From NCBI GenBank assembly GCA_964494505.1, contig CAZBRO010000024.1, positions 20,794 to 84,793 on the forward strand: a DNA stretch of 64,000 nt, read 5' to 3'. The notes beneath the pieces were generated by a model. It saw only the letters and a list, made by a program, of their open reading frames with translations. It was not told where the DNA came from and ran no database searches. This DNA comes from CAIYRG01 sp964494505 (GTDB lineage: Bacteria; Pseudomonadota; Alphaproteobacteria; Micropepsales; Micropepsaceae). Numbering within the stretch: position 1 is the first letter of the stretch; each line of letters opens with the position of its first letter. Both the position numbers and the translations under genes were made by a program. Of the stretch, positions 42,533 through 51,083 are shown piece after piece.

Positions 42533-43505
42533 GTGCGAACATTGATTCTTACGACGGTGGTGTTTCTCACACTCTCGGGTCTTGCATCTTTTGCAGATAT
42601 TCCGAAGCAACCCAGTGTCAATGCGGGAGCATTTGCGAGGGGGCGTGCCGCGTATGACGACAAAGACTATGCAACCGCGCTGAGAATATGGCTTCCGCTT
42701 GCTCAACAAGGCGACGCGGTAGTGCAGGGTACTATCGGTGAGATGTATCACCAAGGGGAAGGGGTCGCGCCCGACGACCAAGAAGCGATTAGGTGGTTTT
42801 CACTCGCTGCTGGGCAAGGCGATGCGTATGCGCAGTGGCGGCTTGGAACCATGTATCAACACGGTTTCGGTGTTGCGCAGGACTATAAGAAAGCTTTCGA
42901 GTTGTTCTCGCTCTCTGCCGAGCAAGGCAACCCACTGCCGCAGGAAGAACTCGCTCTGTCCTATGCTACGGGGAAAGGGGTGGGAAAAGACGACAATGAA
43001 GCAGCGAAATGGTTTTCGCTTGCGGCGGCGCAAGGCGATCAAATTTCGCAGTACTTTCTTGGCCTGATGCATCTCACGGGGGAAGGAGGCGTTACGCGCG
43101 ATAACAAAGAGGCGGTGAGATTGTTTACGCTTTCCGCAACGCAGGGTAATCCGCTGGCGCAATCCAAACTTGGCGCCATATATGGCAACGGGCTGTACGG
43201 TATTGAGAGGGACGATCAAGAGGCGGTCAGATGGTTCTGCCGCGCAAGGCGAAGCTAGTGGGCAACTTAATTTGGGCATCGCCTACAGCAAGGGGACTGG
43301 TGTCGCGAAGAATTACGTCCGGGCCTATATGTGGCTGACGTTGGCCGTTGCACAAAGGGACAGTAACGGTAGTAATCAAAAGGAACGTATCGACGGCGGA
43401 AGGTTGCTCGATGCCATTGCAAACTCAATGACAGCAGCGCAGATCGGGGAAGCGCAAAAATTCGCAACGCAATGTAAGGCGTCGAATTATAAGAACTGCG
43501 AATAG
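42533..43505 (+). pseudogene. Sel1-repeat protein, frameshifted
   Basis: Starting at GTG 42533, the frame encodes a signal peptide (LILTTVVFLTLSGLASFA) and six Sel1-like repeats of about 36 residues (AIRWFSLAAGQGDAYAQWRLG, AFELFSLSAEQGNPLPQEELA, AAKWFSLAAAQGDQISQYFLG and others). It stops after EAVRWFCRARRS at 43258. The continuation AAQGEASGQLNLGIAYSKG and the rest to 43505 is in the +1 frame. A short deletion within the expected WFSLAAAQGE near 43235 explains it. Either the gene is broken or there is a sequencing error. It has lower GC than its neighbours. Confidence 0.78.
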
Positions 43506-43641
43506 AGCGACCCCGACATTTCCATGTTCGGCTTCGATGGTGCGTAATTCTTGAAGCGTGCACCAAGATCGCCCGCGCCATGCCCGCTATGAAGGCGGCC
43601 CGCGGGAATGCGCCAAAGACGGTGCTACCGCCGCCCGCCGG

Positions 43642-43998
43642 TCATGGCCGCGAGGCGATGACCTCGGGCTCTATCGTCTTTTCCTTGGGCCGGCTCCGCG
43701 TGCCGCTGGCCGGGGCCTTTGTCGTGACCTTCAGCCCGCGCGCGCCGAACCGCCTGAAGGCATTTTGCCAGCCGCGAAATTCCTCGACCGTCAGCCTGTA
43801 GCGCCCGCAGGCCTCCTCCAGCGTCAGGATGCCGGCTTCCACCGCCATCACGACATCGGCCTTGCGGCTGGCGACCCAGCGCCCGGTGTCGGGCGAAGGC
43901 AGACTTCCGGGCGTCAGCAGACTGCCATCGGGACGCTGGACAAATTTGCACTTCGAAAATGTCTTTTTCACTTCGTGAATCACACCATCACCACGCAT
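43642..43998 (-). CDS. sciP: SciP-like (DUF1153) CtrA-inhibitor homologue
   Basis: The 118-residue protein contains the SciP core: FVQRPDGSLLTPGSLPSPDT, GRWVASRKADVVMAVEAG and LTLEEACGRYRLTVEEFRGW, a helix-turn-helix. In Caulobacter SciP binds DNA and blocks CtrA-activated transcription in the cell cycle. The C-terminal 35 residues are basic and proline-rich and diverge from the classic protein. The true start may be later (the GTG before KKTFSKC). The gene stands alone on the minus strand. Confidence 0.87.
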   Translation of the reverse strand: MRGDGVIHEVKKTFSKCKFVQRPDGSLLTPGSLPSPDTGRWVASRKADVVMAVEAGILTLEEACGRYRLTVEEFRGWQNAFRRFGARGLKVTTKAPASGTRSRPKEKTIEPEVIASRP

Positions 43999-44172
43999 CG
44001 AACCCCATGTCGCCGGTCTTGGAGGGCGCCTGCGGGGGTTGAATGCCCCCCTTCGAATCGTCGCGCCATCGCGCCGGTGACCTGTGCAGGCTTACACAGG
44101 GATCACCTCATTTATGTGCTCTAGGGCACAGATAACCTTGATTTCGATCAAATGGGGACGAAGATCAGGCCG
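43999..44172. other. Intergenic region between sciP and folA
   Basis: No gene is seen. A C/G hairpin (GGGGGTTGAATGCCCCCC, about 44034-44051) lies upstream of sciP and may be part of its leader. Confidence 0.4.
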
Positions 44173-44676
44173 TCACCGGAATTGCCGCTGTTCCAGCAGG
44201 ACGAAGGCGTAGCGGAGGCCGTTCGATTCGAACGGGCCCTCGCGGGCGACCTCCTGCCAGGCGTTGCGGTCGATGGGCGGCATGAAGGCGTCGCCTTCCG
44301 GGGCCGCCATGATCTCGGTCCAACGGATGCGGCGCGCGAAGGGAAGGACGCTTGCGAAAATCTCCGCGCCGCCGATGACGACGATTTCCGGCGGCCGTTC
44401 GCGTTCGGCAAGGGCAAGCGCGTCCTCGATGCCGTTTGCCACCAGCGCGCCTTCGGCATGAAAGGCCGAATCGCGCGTGATGACGATGTTGGTGCGGCCG
44501 GGGAGGGGCTTTCGCGGCAGCGATTCCCAGGTCTTTCGGCCCATGAGGACGGGCTTGCCGAGGGTGAGCGCCTTGAAGCGTTTCAGATCCTCGGGGATAT
44601 GCCAGGGAAGGCCGCCTTTGGCGCCGATGACGCCGTTCTCGGCCACCGCGACGATGAGGGTGATGGGCGCGGTCAT
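44173..44676 (-). CDS. folA: Dihydrofolate reductase
   Basis: The 167-residue enzyme shows LIVAVAENGVIGAKGGLPW, the catalytic acidic residue in WHIPEDLKRFK, and VLMGRKTWESLP. IVVIGGAEIF is the NADPH-binding loop. It reduces dihydrofolate, which thymidylate synthase (thyA, 1 kb upstream on the same strand) produces. The start overlaps the preceding GNAT gene by four bases (ATGA). Confidence 0.95.
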   Translation of the reverse strand: MTAPITLIVAVAENGVIGAKGGLPWHIPEDLKRFKALTLGKPVLMGRKTWESLPRKPLPGRTNIVITRDSAFHAEGALVANGIEDALALAERERPPEIVVIGGAEIFASVLPFARRIRWTEIMAAPEGDAFMPPIDRNAWQEVAREGPFESNGLRYAFVLLEQRQFR

Positions 44677-45152
44677 CCGGCGAGCCTCTGCAGCGCGTCG
44701 CCGGCGATGCGATAGGGCAGCCAGCCGTCGACGGCTCGCGCGCCCAGACTCTTATAGAACGCGATTGCCGGGGCGTTCCAATCCAGCACCGCCCAATCGA
44801 GCCGCGCGCAGCCTTCGGCGACGGCGCGCCGGGCAAGATTCACCAGAAGCGCCTTGCCGATGCCGCGGCCCCGGAAGGGCGGCCGCACGAACAAATCTTC
44901 GAGATAGATTGCGTGGGTGCCGCGGAAGGTGGAAAAATTGTAGAACCACAGCGCGAAGCCTGCCGGCGCGCCGTCCCATTCGGCAAGATCGCAAAAGACG
45001 CGGGGATTTTCGCAGAACAGCGCCGCCTTTATCTCGGTCTCCGTCGAAACCACCTCGCCCAGCAGCTTTTCATAATCGGCAAGCTCGCGGACGAACGCCG
45101 TCACCAGAGCGGCATCGCGAAGGTCAGCCTTGCGGATGACGAGCGAAGACAT
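44673..45152 (-). CDS. GNAT acetyltransferase, diamine-acetyltransferase-like
   Basis: The 159-residue protein carries SLVIRKADLRDAALVTAFVR, then YLEDLFVRPPFRGRGIGKAL (acetyl-CoA loop RGRGIG) and LDWAVLDWNAPAIAFYKSLG. The pattern FSTFRGTHAIYLEDLFV is typical of the spermidine/spermine acetyltransferase-like branch. The substrate in bacteria is uncertain. It is translationally coupled to folA. Confidence 0.9.
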   Translation of the reverse strand: MSSLVIRKADLRDAALVTAFVRELADYEKLLGEVVSTETEIKAALFCENPRVFCDLAEWDGAPAGFALWFYNFSTFRGTHAIYLEDLFVRPPFRGRGIGKALLVNLARRAVAEGCARLDWAVLDWNAPAIAFYKSLGARAVDGWLPYRIAGDALQRLAG

Positions 45153-45190
45153 CCCCTCCCGCCGTCAGACGGTAGCGGCCGAGCCGCGCG

Positions 45191-45592
45191 TCACGGCCGG
45201 TACTTGGCGGGAAGGGCTGCGACCTCGTCCCGATTCATCTGGGTCATCTCCCTGACGATGCAGGCCTGCGCGAATCCGCCCGGGGAGGTATCGACCATCA
45301 ATTCCCAATCGAGCGGCCTGCAGATCACATCCGAACCGCGGATGCGATTGATCAGGTGCGCGTTGGGGGCCGTCAGCGTATGGCATGAGGCGGCGAGATC
45401 GAGCCTGTAGAAACGATTGATCCCTACACGGATGATGATGGTCTTGTCGTTCGGGGCGCGCCAGCCCTGGAACTGGCTGGAAAAGAAACAGGCGTCGCGC
45501 TTGGGAACGGGATCGGCGTTCTGCGCCTGCGACGGGATCGCGCCCGCGGCCGATACCGCAAGCACTGCCAAAACGGATTGGACGTAACGCAT
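45191..45592 (-). CDS. Secreted DUF6491-like protein
   Basis: The 133-residue product has a signal peptide (VLAVLAVSAAGAIPSQAQ) and a small mature domain with ACFFSSQFQGWRAPNDKTII, YRLDLAASCHTL and WELMVDTSPGGFAQACIVRE. Three or four cysteines suggest disulphides in the periplasm. The CFFSSQF...GWRAPDD-like pattern resembles the DUF6491 family, of unknown function. It lies between thyA and the GNAT gene on the same strand with gaps of 27 and 38 bp. Confidence 0.7.
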   Translation of the reverse strand: MRYVQSVLAVLAVSAAGAIPSQAQNADPVPKRDACFFSSQFQGWRAPNDKTIIIRVGINRFYRLDLAASCHTLTAPNAHLINRIRGSDVICRPLDWELMVDTSPGGFAQACIVREMTQMNRDEVAALPAKYRP

Positions 45593-45619
45593 GACAGGTC
45601 CTCCACTTGGGCCGGGCGT

Positions 45620-46414
45620 TCAGACTGCCACTTGCGCCTTAATATGGGGGTGCGCCTGATAATTCTCCAGCGTGAAATCGGAATAGGCGAAACCGAAGAT
45701 GTCTTGCACGTTCGGGTTCAGTCTCATCGCTGGAAGCGGAAAGGGCCGCCGCGCCAGCTGCTCGCGCGCCTGATCGAGGTGATTGAGATAAAGATGCGCG
45801 TCCCCGAAACTGTGCACGAATTCGCCCGGTTTCAGCCCAGTCACCTGCGCCACCATCAGCGTCAGGAGCGCGTAGGATGCGATGTTGAACGGCACGCCCA
45901 GGAAAACGTCGGCCGAACGCTGGTAAAGCTGACAGGAAAGCCGCCCGTCGCCGACATAGAATTGGAACAGGCAATGGCAGGGCGGCAGCGCCATCTTCGG
46001 CACATCGGCCGGGTTCCAGGCGGTAACGATCAGCCGGCGCGAATCGGGATTCCTGCGGATATCGGCGATGAGCTGCGCGATCTGGTCGATGGTTCCGCCG
46101 CCGGGTGCGGGCCAGGAGCGCCATTGGTGGCCGTATACCGGGCCGAGGTCGCCGTTCTCGTCGGCCCATTCGTCCCAGATGCGCACGCCATGTTCCTGGA
46201 GATAGCGCACATTGGTGTCGCCTTTGAGGAACCAGAGCAGCTCATAGACGATCGATTTGAGGTGCAGTTTCTTGGTGGTGACGAGCGGGAAGCCCGCGGA
46301 GAGGTCGAACCGCATCTGATGGCCGAAGATGGAGAGCGTGCCGGTGCCGGTGCGGTCGCGCTTCTCCAGCCCGTCCTTGAGGATGCGTTCCATGAGTTCG
46401 TGATATTGCCGCAT
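45620..46414 (-). CDS. thyA: Thymidylate synthase
   Basis: The 264-residue enzyme has exactly the E. coli ThyA length. Visible blocks are RTGTGTLSIFGHQMRFDL, the catalytic cysteine in MALPPCHCLFQFYV, YQRSADVFLGVPFN and HLYLNHLDQAREQL. It makes dTMP from dUMP using methylene-tetrahydrofolate. Dihydrofolate made here is recycled by FolA. It is the first of a five-gene minus-strand run ending in folA. Confidence 0.97.
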   Translation of the reverse strand: MRQYHELMERILKDGLEKRDRTGTGTLSIFGHQMRFDLSAGFPLVTTKKLHLKSIVYELLWFLKGDTNVRYLQEHGVRIWDEWADENGDLGPVYGHQWRSWPAPGGGTIDQIAQLIADIRRNPDSRRLIVTAWNPADVPKMALPPCHCLFQFYVGDGRLSCQLYQRSADVFLGVPFNIASYALLTLMVAQVTGLKPGEFVHSFGDAHLYLNHLDQAREQLARRPFPLPAMRLNPNVQDIFGFAYSDFTLENYQAHPHIKAQVAV

Positions 46415-46502
46415 TGGCTTTCGCCGACCGTTGCCGAATCCGATTGCAGTCTAATCCTAACCGGAGGGCGATCCGGAAATTAGCTGTGCAGAACGCGTCT
46501 CG

Positions 46503-46736
46503 TTACCGCAGCGAATCGGGCCAGAGAATGGTCCAGGCGAAGGCGAGCGCGCAGAACGCCAGCATCGCGTAGCCGCCATAGACGTAACGCCAGTAGGGGC
46601 CAGGCTGGTGGTCGCGCGTGACCGTACCGCCCAGCCAGACCCTGGCGCGACCGGTTGCCAGAACCCGCCGAAGGTCGGCGATCACCATGGCAGCGACGAA
46701 AATGTCCAGCAGCGCAATATATTTCGGATCGTGCAT
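46503..46736 (-). CDS. Small membrane protein, unknown function
   Basis: A 77-residue protein starting MHDPKYIALLDIFVAAMVIA, with a second hydrophobic segment near the C-terminus (YGGYAMLAFCALAFAWTILW). It looks like two membrane helices with a basic loop between them. I recognise no family. The start at 46736 gives a compact product; a longer in-frame start at 46808 would run into the ssrA promoter. It lies head to head with ssrA. Confidence 0.5.
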   Translation of the reverse strand: MHDPKYIALLDIFVAAMVIADLRRVLATGRARVWLGGTVTRDHQPGPYWRYVYGGYAMLAFCALAFAWTILWPDSLR

Positions 46737-46803
46737 TTTTGGCCCCAATTGCCCGCTTTCATAGCCCAAGTTCCAGGTCCGCGGCGATTCCAATGTGCCA
46801 GCC

Positions 46804-46832
46804 TTCAATTCCCTACCTCGAAAGCCTATATG
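46804..46832 (+). promoter_or_regulatory. Predicted ssrA promoter
   Basis: TTCAAT (46804-46809), a 17-bp spacer and TATATG (46827-46832) form a sigma-70-type promoter. The expected transcription start near 46839 fits the start of the tmRNA acceptor piece. Confidence 0.5.
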
Positions 46833-46839
46833 AGGAGTG

Positions 46840-47157
46840 TCCGGCGGGATTTCGGTCTTGGCGGACTATGGCGATAAACGGCTGCGTAATAAGCGGACCG
46901 GACCCGGGGGCGGTACCCGGCGCCTCCACCAAGTGCCCGTCTGAGCCTCATCCTAGGCTAGGACTTGGGCGGGCACCTGTGGGGGCGAAACAGGATCGAC
47001 GGACGTGTAAAGGCTGACCTTTCGCTCGGTATGGTATCCGCCGTTATCGGGCTATTCGTACAGGTGCCAACGATAATGAAATGGCCCTCGCTGCTTAATT
47101 AAAACCTAAGCAAGCGCGGCTCGAGGGGCGCCGGGCAACAGAAGCCCCTCACCTATA
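46840..47157 (+). ncRNA. ssrA: Two-piece (circularly permuted) tmRNA
   Basis: The gene is permuted as in alphaproteobacteria. The acceptor piece comes first (about 46840-46931), ending with GGTACCCGGCGCCTCCACCA; CCA is at 46929-46931. A spacer of about 49 bp follows, then the coding piece starts at 46981 with GGGGGCGAAACAGGATCGAC. The two ends pair as GGGGGCG / CGCCTCC, including G-U at the third pair, the alanyl-tRNA identity element. The tag ORF (47066-47098) reads Ala-Asn-Asp-Asn-Glu-Met-Ala-Leu-Ala-Ala-stop. The 3' end of the coding piece is uncertain: it may stop near 47157 or extend to about 47245, where a CGCCCC-ATCAA-GGGGCG hairpin lies. It rescues stalled ribosomes with SmpB. Confidence 0.93.
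47066..47098 (+). other. tmRNA proteolysis-tag reading frame
   Basis: GCC AAC GAT AAT GAA ATG GCC CTC GCT GCT TAA encodes ANDNEMALAA. With the charged alanine the tag is AANDNEMALAA, ending in the Leu-Ala-Ala that ClpXP recognises. It is shorter than the 14-residue tag of Caulobacter. Confidence 0.9.
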
Positions 47158-47227
47158 TCCGGCGGGAACGCTGGCGTCCCGATCCACTGGCAACAGCGGG
47201 ACGCTGGGCAACAGAAGTCCCCCACCT
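47130..47227 (+). repeat. Direct repeat at ssrA 3' end, candidate attL region
   Basis: GCCGGGCAACAGAAGCCCCT... (47130-47154) recurs as GCTGGGCAACAGAAGTCCCC... (47203-47227), 22 of 25 bases identical. A third partial copy (ACTGGCAACAG) lies at 47186-47196. Both full copies form the loop and 3' arm of GGGGC/GCCCC-like hairpins. They could be two tmRNA pseudoknots, or the att core duplicated by the integrase-bearing element that begins right after. Confidence 0.5.
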
Positions 47228-47492
47228 CGCCCCATCAAGGGGCGTCCCCCCAGGCTCCGAATTTGCGATTTCCGAATCTGGCTTCCGATTTCCGATTTCT
47301 GCTAGCTTACCGATCATGGCAAAAGAGGATGTCGAGACCGGTCCCGCTAAGTCCCGGAAAGTCCCGCTAAGTCCCGCAAATCCCTAAGATTTTGTCCCCG
47401 AATCGGCTCGATCCGTAGTAACCTATTGTGATGATTGAGGGTTGTTGGTGGGCCTCATACCGCCAGCAGAACCGCCAGCAAGCCGGGGCAAA
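47228..47492. other. Region between ssrA and the integrase
   Basis: These 265 bp have no gene. They hold the CGCCCC-ATCAA-GGGGCG hairpin (47228-47244), short TTCCGATTTC repeats (about 47264-47302) and the phased 10-bp repeats listed next. This fits an integrase regulatory and binding region. Confidence 0.6.
47341..47380 (+). repeat. Four phased 10-bp repeats upstream of integrase
   Basis: GTCCCGCTAA, GTCCCGGAAA, GTCCCGCTAA, GTCCCGCAAA follow each other with no gap, one DNA turn each. They lie about 110 bp upstream of the integrase start and may be binding sites for integrase or an excision factor. Confidence 0.75.
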
Positions 47493-48830
47493 ATGATCAC
47501 TGAATCTCAAATCCGCGCCGCGCTGCGCAATGCGCCGACGTGCGGCAAGAAGTCGATCGAACTGAAGGACAATGGCACCCGCGGAGAGGGGCGCTTGGCG
47601 CTCATCGTGCGGCCGCTCGCCGGCTCGATCGCGGCGGAATGGTATGCAGTGTTCTACTCTGCCGGGAAGCGCTCCCTCACGAAGATGGGTTCGTATCCGA
47701 CGCTCGGTCTCGTCGACGCCAGAAAGGCCTTCCGCGAGAGCTATGCGCCGTCGATTTCAGCCGGATCGCGCCCATCAGGCCCACGAACACGGAAACGGGC
47801 TGGCGTGACAGTTGGCGATCTCTTCAACGCCTACATCACCCACTTGGAGGCCACTGCCAAACCGGAAACAGTGGCATCGGCTCGATCTGCGCTGATGGGA
47901 ACAGTGAAGCGTGGCGGCGGCGCTGCCGCCGCCATCGGTGCCAGTCGCCGCGCGGCCGATGTACGGCCTGAGCACATCATACCCCACCTCTCGGCCATCC
48001 ATGGACGCGGCTCCATTGTGATGGCGCGGCATGTTCGCTCGTTCGTGAGTGCTGCGTTCTCTTTTGCGATGAAGTCATCTAACTCGTATACGCAACCCTC
48101 TGGCGGGCTGACATGGGGCATCACATCGAACCCGGTTCTTGCCATCCCGGTTGATCCTGAAGCCTTCCGCGTTGGTGAGCGGCACCTGACGGCCGCGGAA
48201 TTCCGCGCCTTCTGGGAGTGGCTGAGCGCGCGCGAAACTAGAAGCGGGGCCGCCTCGGCGCTGCTGCTTGTTATGGCGACCGGACAACGGCCGACTGAAA
48301 TTTTGCGCATTACCGATTCGCGCTATGATCGCAACGATGGCTCTGTGAACTGGGCCCAGACGAAGAACGACAAGCCCCACATCATACCGCTGCCGGCGCA
48401 AGCCGTCGAAATATTGAATCGTCTCGTCCCGAATCGGGAGGGTCTGTTTTTCCCAGGGCGCAGACGGGCCGATCTGCCACTGCGGTACTGCGCGCCCGGC
48501 GAAATCGTCGCAACCTACGTCCGGGAGGTTGGTGCCGCGCACTTCACGGCGCGCGATCTTAGACGCACATGGAAGACAACAACAGGCGCTGCCGGGCTGT
48601 CGAAGGAAATCCGAGACCGCTTGCAGAACCACGCCCGCCAGGACGTGTCGAGCCGGCACTATGATCGGTACGAGTATCTGGCGGAAAAGCGCGCCGCGAT
48701 GGCGACATGGTCGGCGTACCTCGCGCGGATCCTCGCGGGTGAGTTTGATCCCGTTGAGTCAGGACGGGGCGGCCAACCCATTTCGCTTCCCGAGATTCGC
48801 GCTCGGCAGGGGCGATCACAGGCAGCCTGA
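47493..48830 (+). CDS. Tyrosine integrase of the ssrA-integrated element
   Basis: The 445-residue protein has an N-terminal arm-binding-like domain and a core-binding domain (VTVGDLFNAYITHLEATAKP). Its catalytic domain has Arg in ATGQRPTEILRI, Lys in TKNDKPHIIPL, the box ARDLRRTW and the C-terminal NHARQDVSSRHYDRYEY with the nucleophile tyrosine. The first box-II residue is Arg instead of the usual His, as in many phage and island integrases. A start at 47442 (TTG) is possible; I chose the ATG at 47493. Its position directly after ssrA points to site-specific integration there. Confidence 0.92.
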   Translation: MITESQIRAALRNAPTCGKKSIELKDNGTRGEGRLALIVRPLAGSIAAEWYAVFYSAGKRSLTKMGSYPTLGLVDARKAFRESYAPSISAGSRPSGPRTRKRAGVTVGDLFNAYITHLEATAKPETVASARSALMGTVKRGGGAAAAIGASRRAADVRPEHIIPHLSAIHGRGSIVMARHVRSFVSAAFSFAMKSSNSYTQPSGGLTWGITSNPVLAIPVDPEAFRVGERHLTAAEFRAFWEWLSARETRSGAASALLLVMATGQRPTEILRITDSRYDRNDGSVNWAQTKNDKPHIIPLPAQAVEILNRLVPNREGLFFPGRRRADLPLRYCAPGEIVATYVREVGAAHFTARDLRRTWKTTTGAAGLSKEIRDRLQNHARQDVSSRHYDRYEYLAEKRAAMATWSAYLARILAGEFDPVESGRGGQPISLPEIRARQGRSQAA

Positions 48831-48900
48831 GCGGTGGCGCTCGCTGCGAAAGAGCGTGACCGGGATAAGACAGCACGCTGGCAGGTGGTGAACAGGCAAT

Positions 48901-49971
48901 CTACACCGGGCGAGGTGGAGCGATAGTGCTTGCGGAGCGTCCGGCGCTCATCTTCGTATTGGCGATGAAGACCGCGGTTCCTGGCTTTGCATCTGCGATA
49001 TCAATGGATGCGTGCAACTGCATCGCGAGCGCCTGGACGATGCTGCTGCCCAAGCCGGGTTTGGCGCTCGCGTTAATGGGCATCCCTACACCGTCATCGA
49101 TGACAGACAGCGTCCAGTTTACTCCTTGAGAACGGTAATCGACGTTGATCTTCCCTTTGCGATCTTCTGGAAATGCGTGTTTCAGAGCGTTGATTACCAA
49201 TTCGGTGACGATCAAGCCAAGGCTAACGGAAACATCCGCAGGGACGATGCTACCGTCCACGCTCACGTTCAGTGATAGCTGATTGTGATCGCGGATCATA
49301 GACGCCCCGATACTGTCGCTGAGCGCCTTAAAATATGGCCGCAATTCGACGTCGCCCACTTTGGAGGCTGCAAGCTGTTGCTGCATAGCGGCGACGGACA
49401 TCACGCGCTGATGCGCATCGAAGAGGTGGCCTCGGGACTCAGCGGACTGCACCTTGCGTGCGTTCTGCATGAGCACGCTCGCGATAATCTGAAGGCTATT
49501 CGCGACACGATGCTGAAGTTCCTGAAGGAGGACCGTTCTCTCCTTCAACATGTGGTCTTTGAGTCTGGCGGCTATGCGCGCTTCGGTGACGTCGGATACC
49601 GACACCAGAAGCCGGACATTGCCTTCGCTACCGTAATCGAGCTTCTGGGGATTTATGACCAGACGGCGGTCTTCGTGCCCCTCCCGGCAAAGGTCGATCT
49701 CATAATTGTCGACCTCGGCATGACCGGACGCTGTCGCCCGCAGGAGCGAAGTGAGTTGGGGCAGGTCCCATTCGCCTGCACCAAGCTCACGAAGCGTGAG
49801 ACCCGCTACCGTCGCTGGATTGATCTGAAAAGCACGGCAGAACGACTTGCTTGCCGCAATAAGCGTAAGATCATCCCCGTTGAGAAGTAGCAGAGGCGCC
49901 GCCGAAGAGGCGATTACCGCGAGGGCGAGGTTGAGGGATATATCGGTCAGCGCGGTCGCGTGGGGAGCCAT
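48901..49971 (-). CDS. HWE/HisKA_2-family sensor histidine kinase with PAS domain
   Basis: The 356-residue soluble protein has a PAS-like domain (about 20-135, ASSAAPLLLLNGDDLTLIAA ... VRLLVSVSDVTE). A HisKA_2 domain follows with the phospho-acceptor histidine in LLQELQHRVANSLQIIASVL. The ATPase domain has LIVTELVINALKHAFPE, IDDGVGMP and GLGSSIVQALAMQL. Such kinases often feed general-stress or light signalling in alphaproteobacteria. The response regulator 133 bp upstream on the same strand is the likely partner. It lies inside the integrated element, so it is cargo. Confidence 0.9.
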   Translation of the reverse strand: MAPHATALTDISLNLALAVIASSAAPLLLLNGDDLTLIAASKSFCRAFQINPATVAGLTLRELGAGEWDLPQLTSLLRATASGHAEVDNYEIDLCREGHEDRRLVINPQKLDYGSEGNVRLLVSVSDVTEARIAARLKDHMLKERTVLLQELQHRVANSLQIIASVLMQNARKVQSAESRGHLFDAHQRVMSVAAMQQQLAASKVGDVELRPYFKALSDSIGASMIRDHNQLSLNVSVDGSIVPADVSVSLGLIVTELVINALKHAFPEDRKGKINVDYRSQGVNWTLSVIDDGVGMPINASAKPGLGSSIVQALAMQLHASIDIADAKPGTAVFIANTKMSAGRSASTIAPPRPV

Positions 49972-50104
49972 AGCTGCCCCTTTCTACAAACCAGGGGCTC
50001 GCAAGTCGAAAGCCGCACCCGGCAAATTCAATGAAGGCTGCACAGGCCCCAGTGGTCCAAATACTAAAGCGGTCTCGGCCGATGGGCCTGGTCGAATAGA
50101 CGAC

Positions 50105-50548
50105 TCAAACAGTTGTGCTGGCGACTTGAGGCGATATCCGCCGCCACGATTGGTAGAGGCGAGAGACGCCACCGATGCAATCGGGATCATATGAGAACAG
50201 ATCGCACAGCGCGTCGGTGACCTGCTCGGTGCTGTACGGCTTCCGAATAAAACGCGCATCTTCCGGCATTCTGCCTTCGTCTGTAACGCATAGCCCGGAA
50301 GTCAGGATCAGATGAACGGGCGGCCAACGATCGCGTATCGCATGCACCAGCGCCAATCCGTCCATTGAGCCCGACATTCTGATATCTACGAAAACAACCA
50401 GAATATCGAGCCGGATGCCCAAAATTCTGATCGCTTCGTCGGCATCGCGCGCTTCCAAGGCTGTGAACCCAGCGTCTTTCACGCTTTGGACGGTTTCCAT
50501 TCGAATGAGTGCCTCGTCCTCGACGATCAGAACAGCTACCTTCTTCAT
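50105..50548 (-). CDS. Single-domain response regulator
   Basis: The 147-residue protein is a receiver domain: acidic pocket in VAVLIVEDEALIRMET, phospho-acceptor Asp in VVFVDIRMSGSMDG, Thr/Ser in LILTSGL and Lys in ARFIRKPYS. There is no output domain; the 25-residue tail (GGVSRLYQSWRRISPQVAS) is basic. It probably relays phosphate from the adjacent HWE kinase. The start at 50548 (MKKVAVLIV) was chosen because upstream codons do not fit the family. Confidence 0.9.
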   Translation of the reverse strand: MKKVAVLIVEDEALIRMETVQSVKDAGFTALEARDADEAIRILGIRLDILVVFVDIRMSGSMDGLALVHAIRDRWPPVHLILTSGLCVTDEGRMPEDARFIRKPYSTEQVTDALCDLFSYDPDCIGGVSRLYQSWRRISPQVASTTV

Positions 50549-51083
50549 CCCGGGTCCATTCCTGCCAAGTTGAGACGAGAAGCAACCGCATCCGGTGGTT
50601 CCCATACGCACAACGCGCGGCTTGCAGTTCTGGGTACATCCGCGGTCTGATAGAGGTTAGTGGTCCGGGAAAATAGCATCGGAAACTACTCATATTACGC
50701 GGACGCTTATGTCTGAGTTTGGCGATACACCCGGTTCCGCCGGCGTCTCCGCTGCGCTCTGAGCGGCCATGCAGGCGCACGCCCTCAGCACCCATCCTGG
50801 GTGAATATGCAGGACCGCTGGCAGCCGTTTCCTGGCTCGGCACATTTAGGTGCACCCTCGCGACACTCTTGACGCAGGTCGGCGGCAGCGGCAGTGCTCG
50901 GTATTGATCCACCTAGCATCCAGTTGCCCGCCGCATGGGCAGGGGTCAGGCGGCGGGCAATTTCTTCGAGGCCGATCTCACCGAGGCAGCGCCAAAAAAT
51001 CTCGGAACTCGGCGGCGATCAGCCCGTTAAGTCGGTAGCTTCGCCGCGCACAGCGACGGGCGATTGGAGAAGTCCCCGATGAT

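Noticed and set aside
43170..43505. A separate 111-codon gene after the Sel1 protein
   Set aside because: Its first 20 codons are nonsense relative to the family and the rest continues the Sel1 repeat series, so it is the second part of a frameshifted gene.
46861..46931. A tRNA gene ending in CCA
   Set aside because: The T-arm and CCA belong to the acceptor piece of the permuted tmRNA; there is no anticodon arm or D-arm on the 5' side, and the pairing partner lies at 46981.
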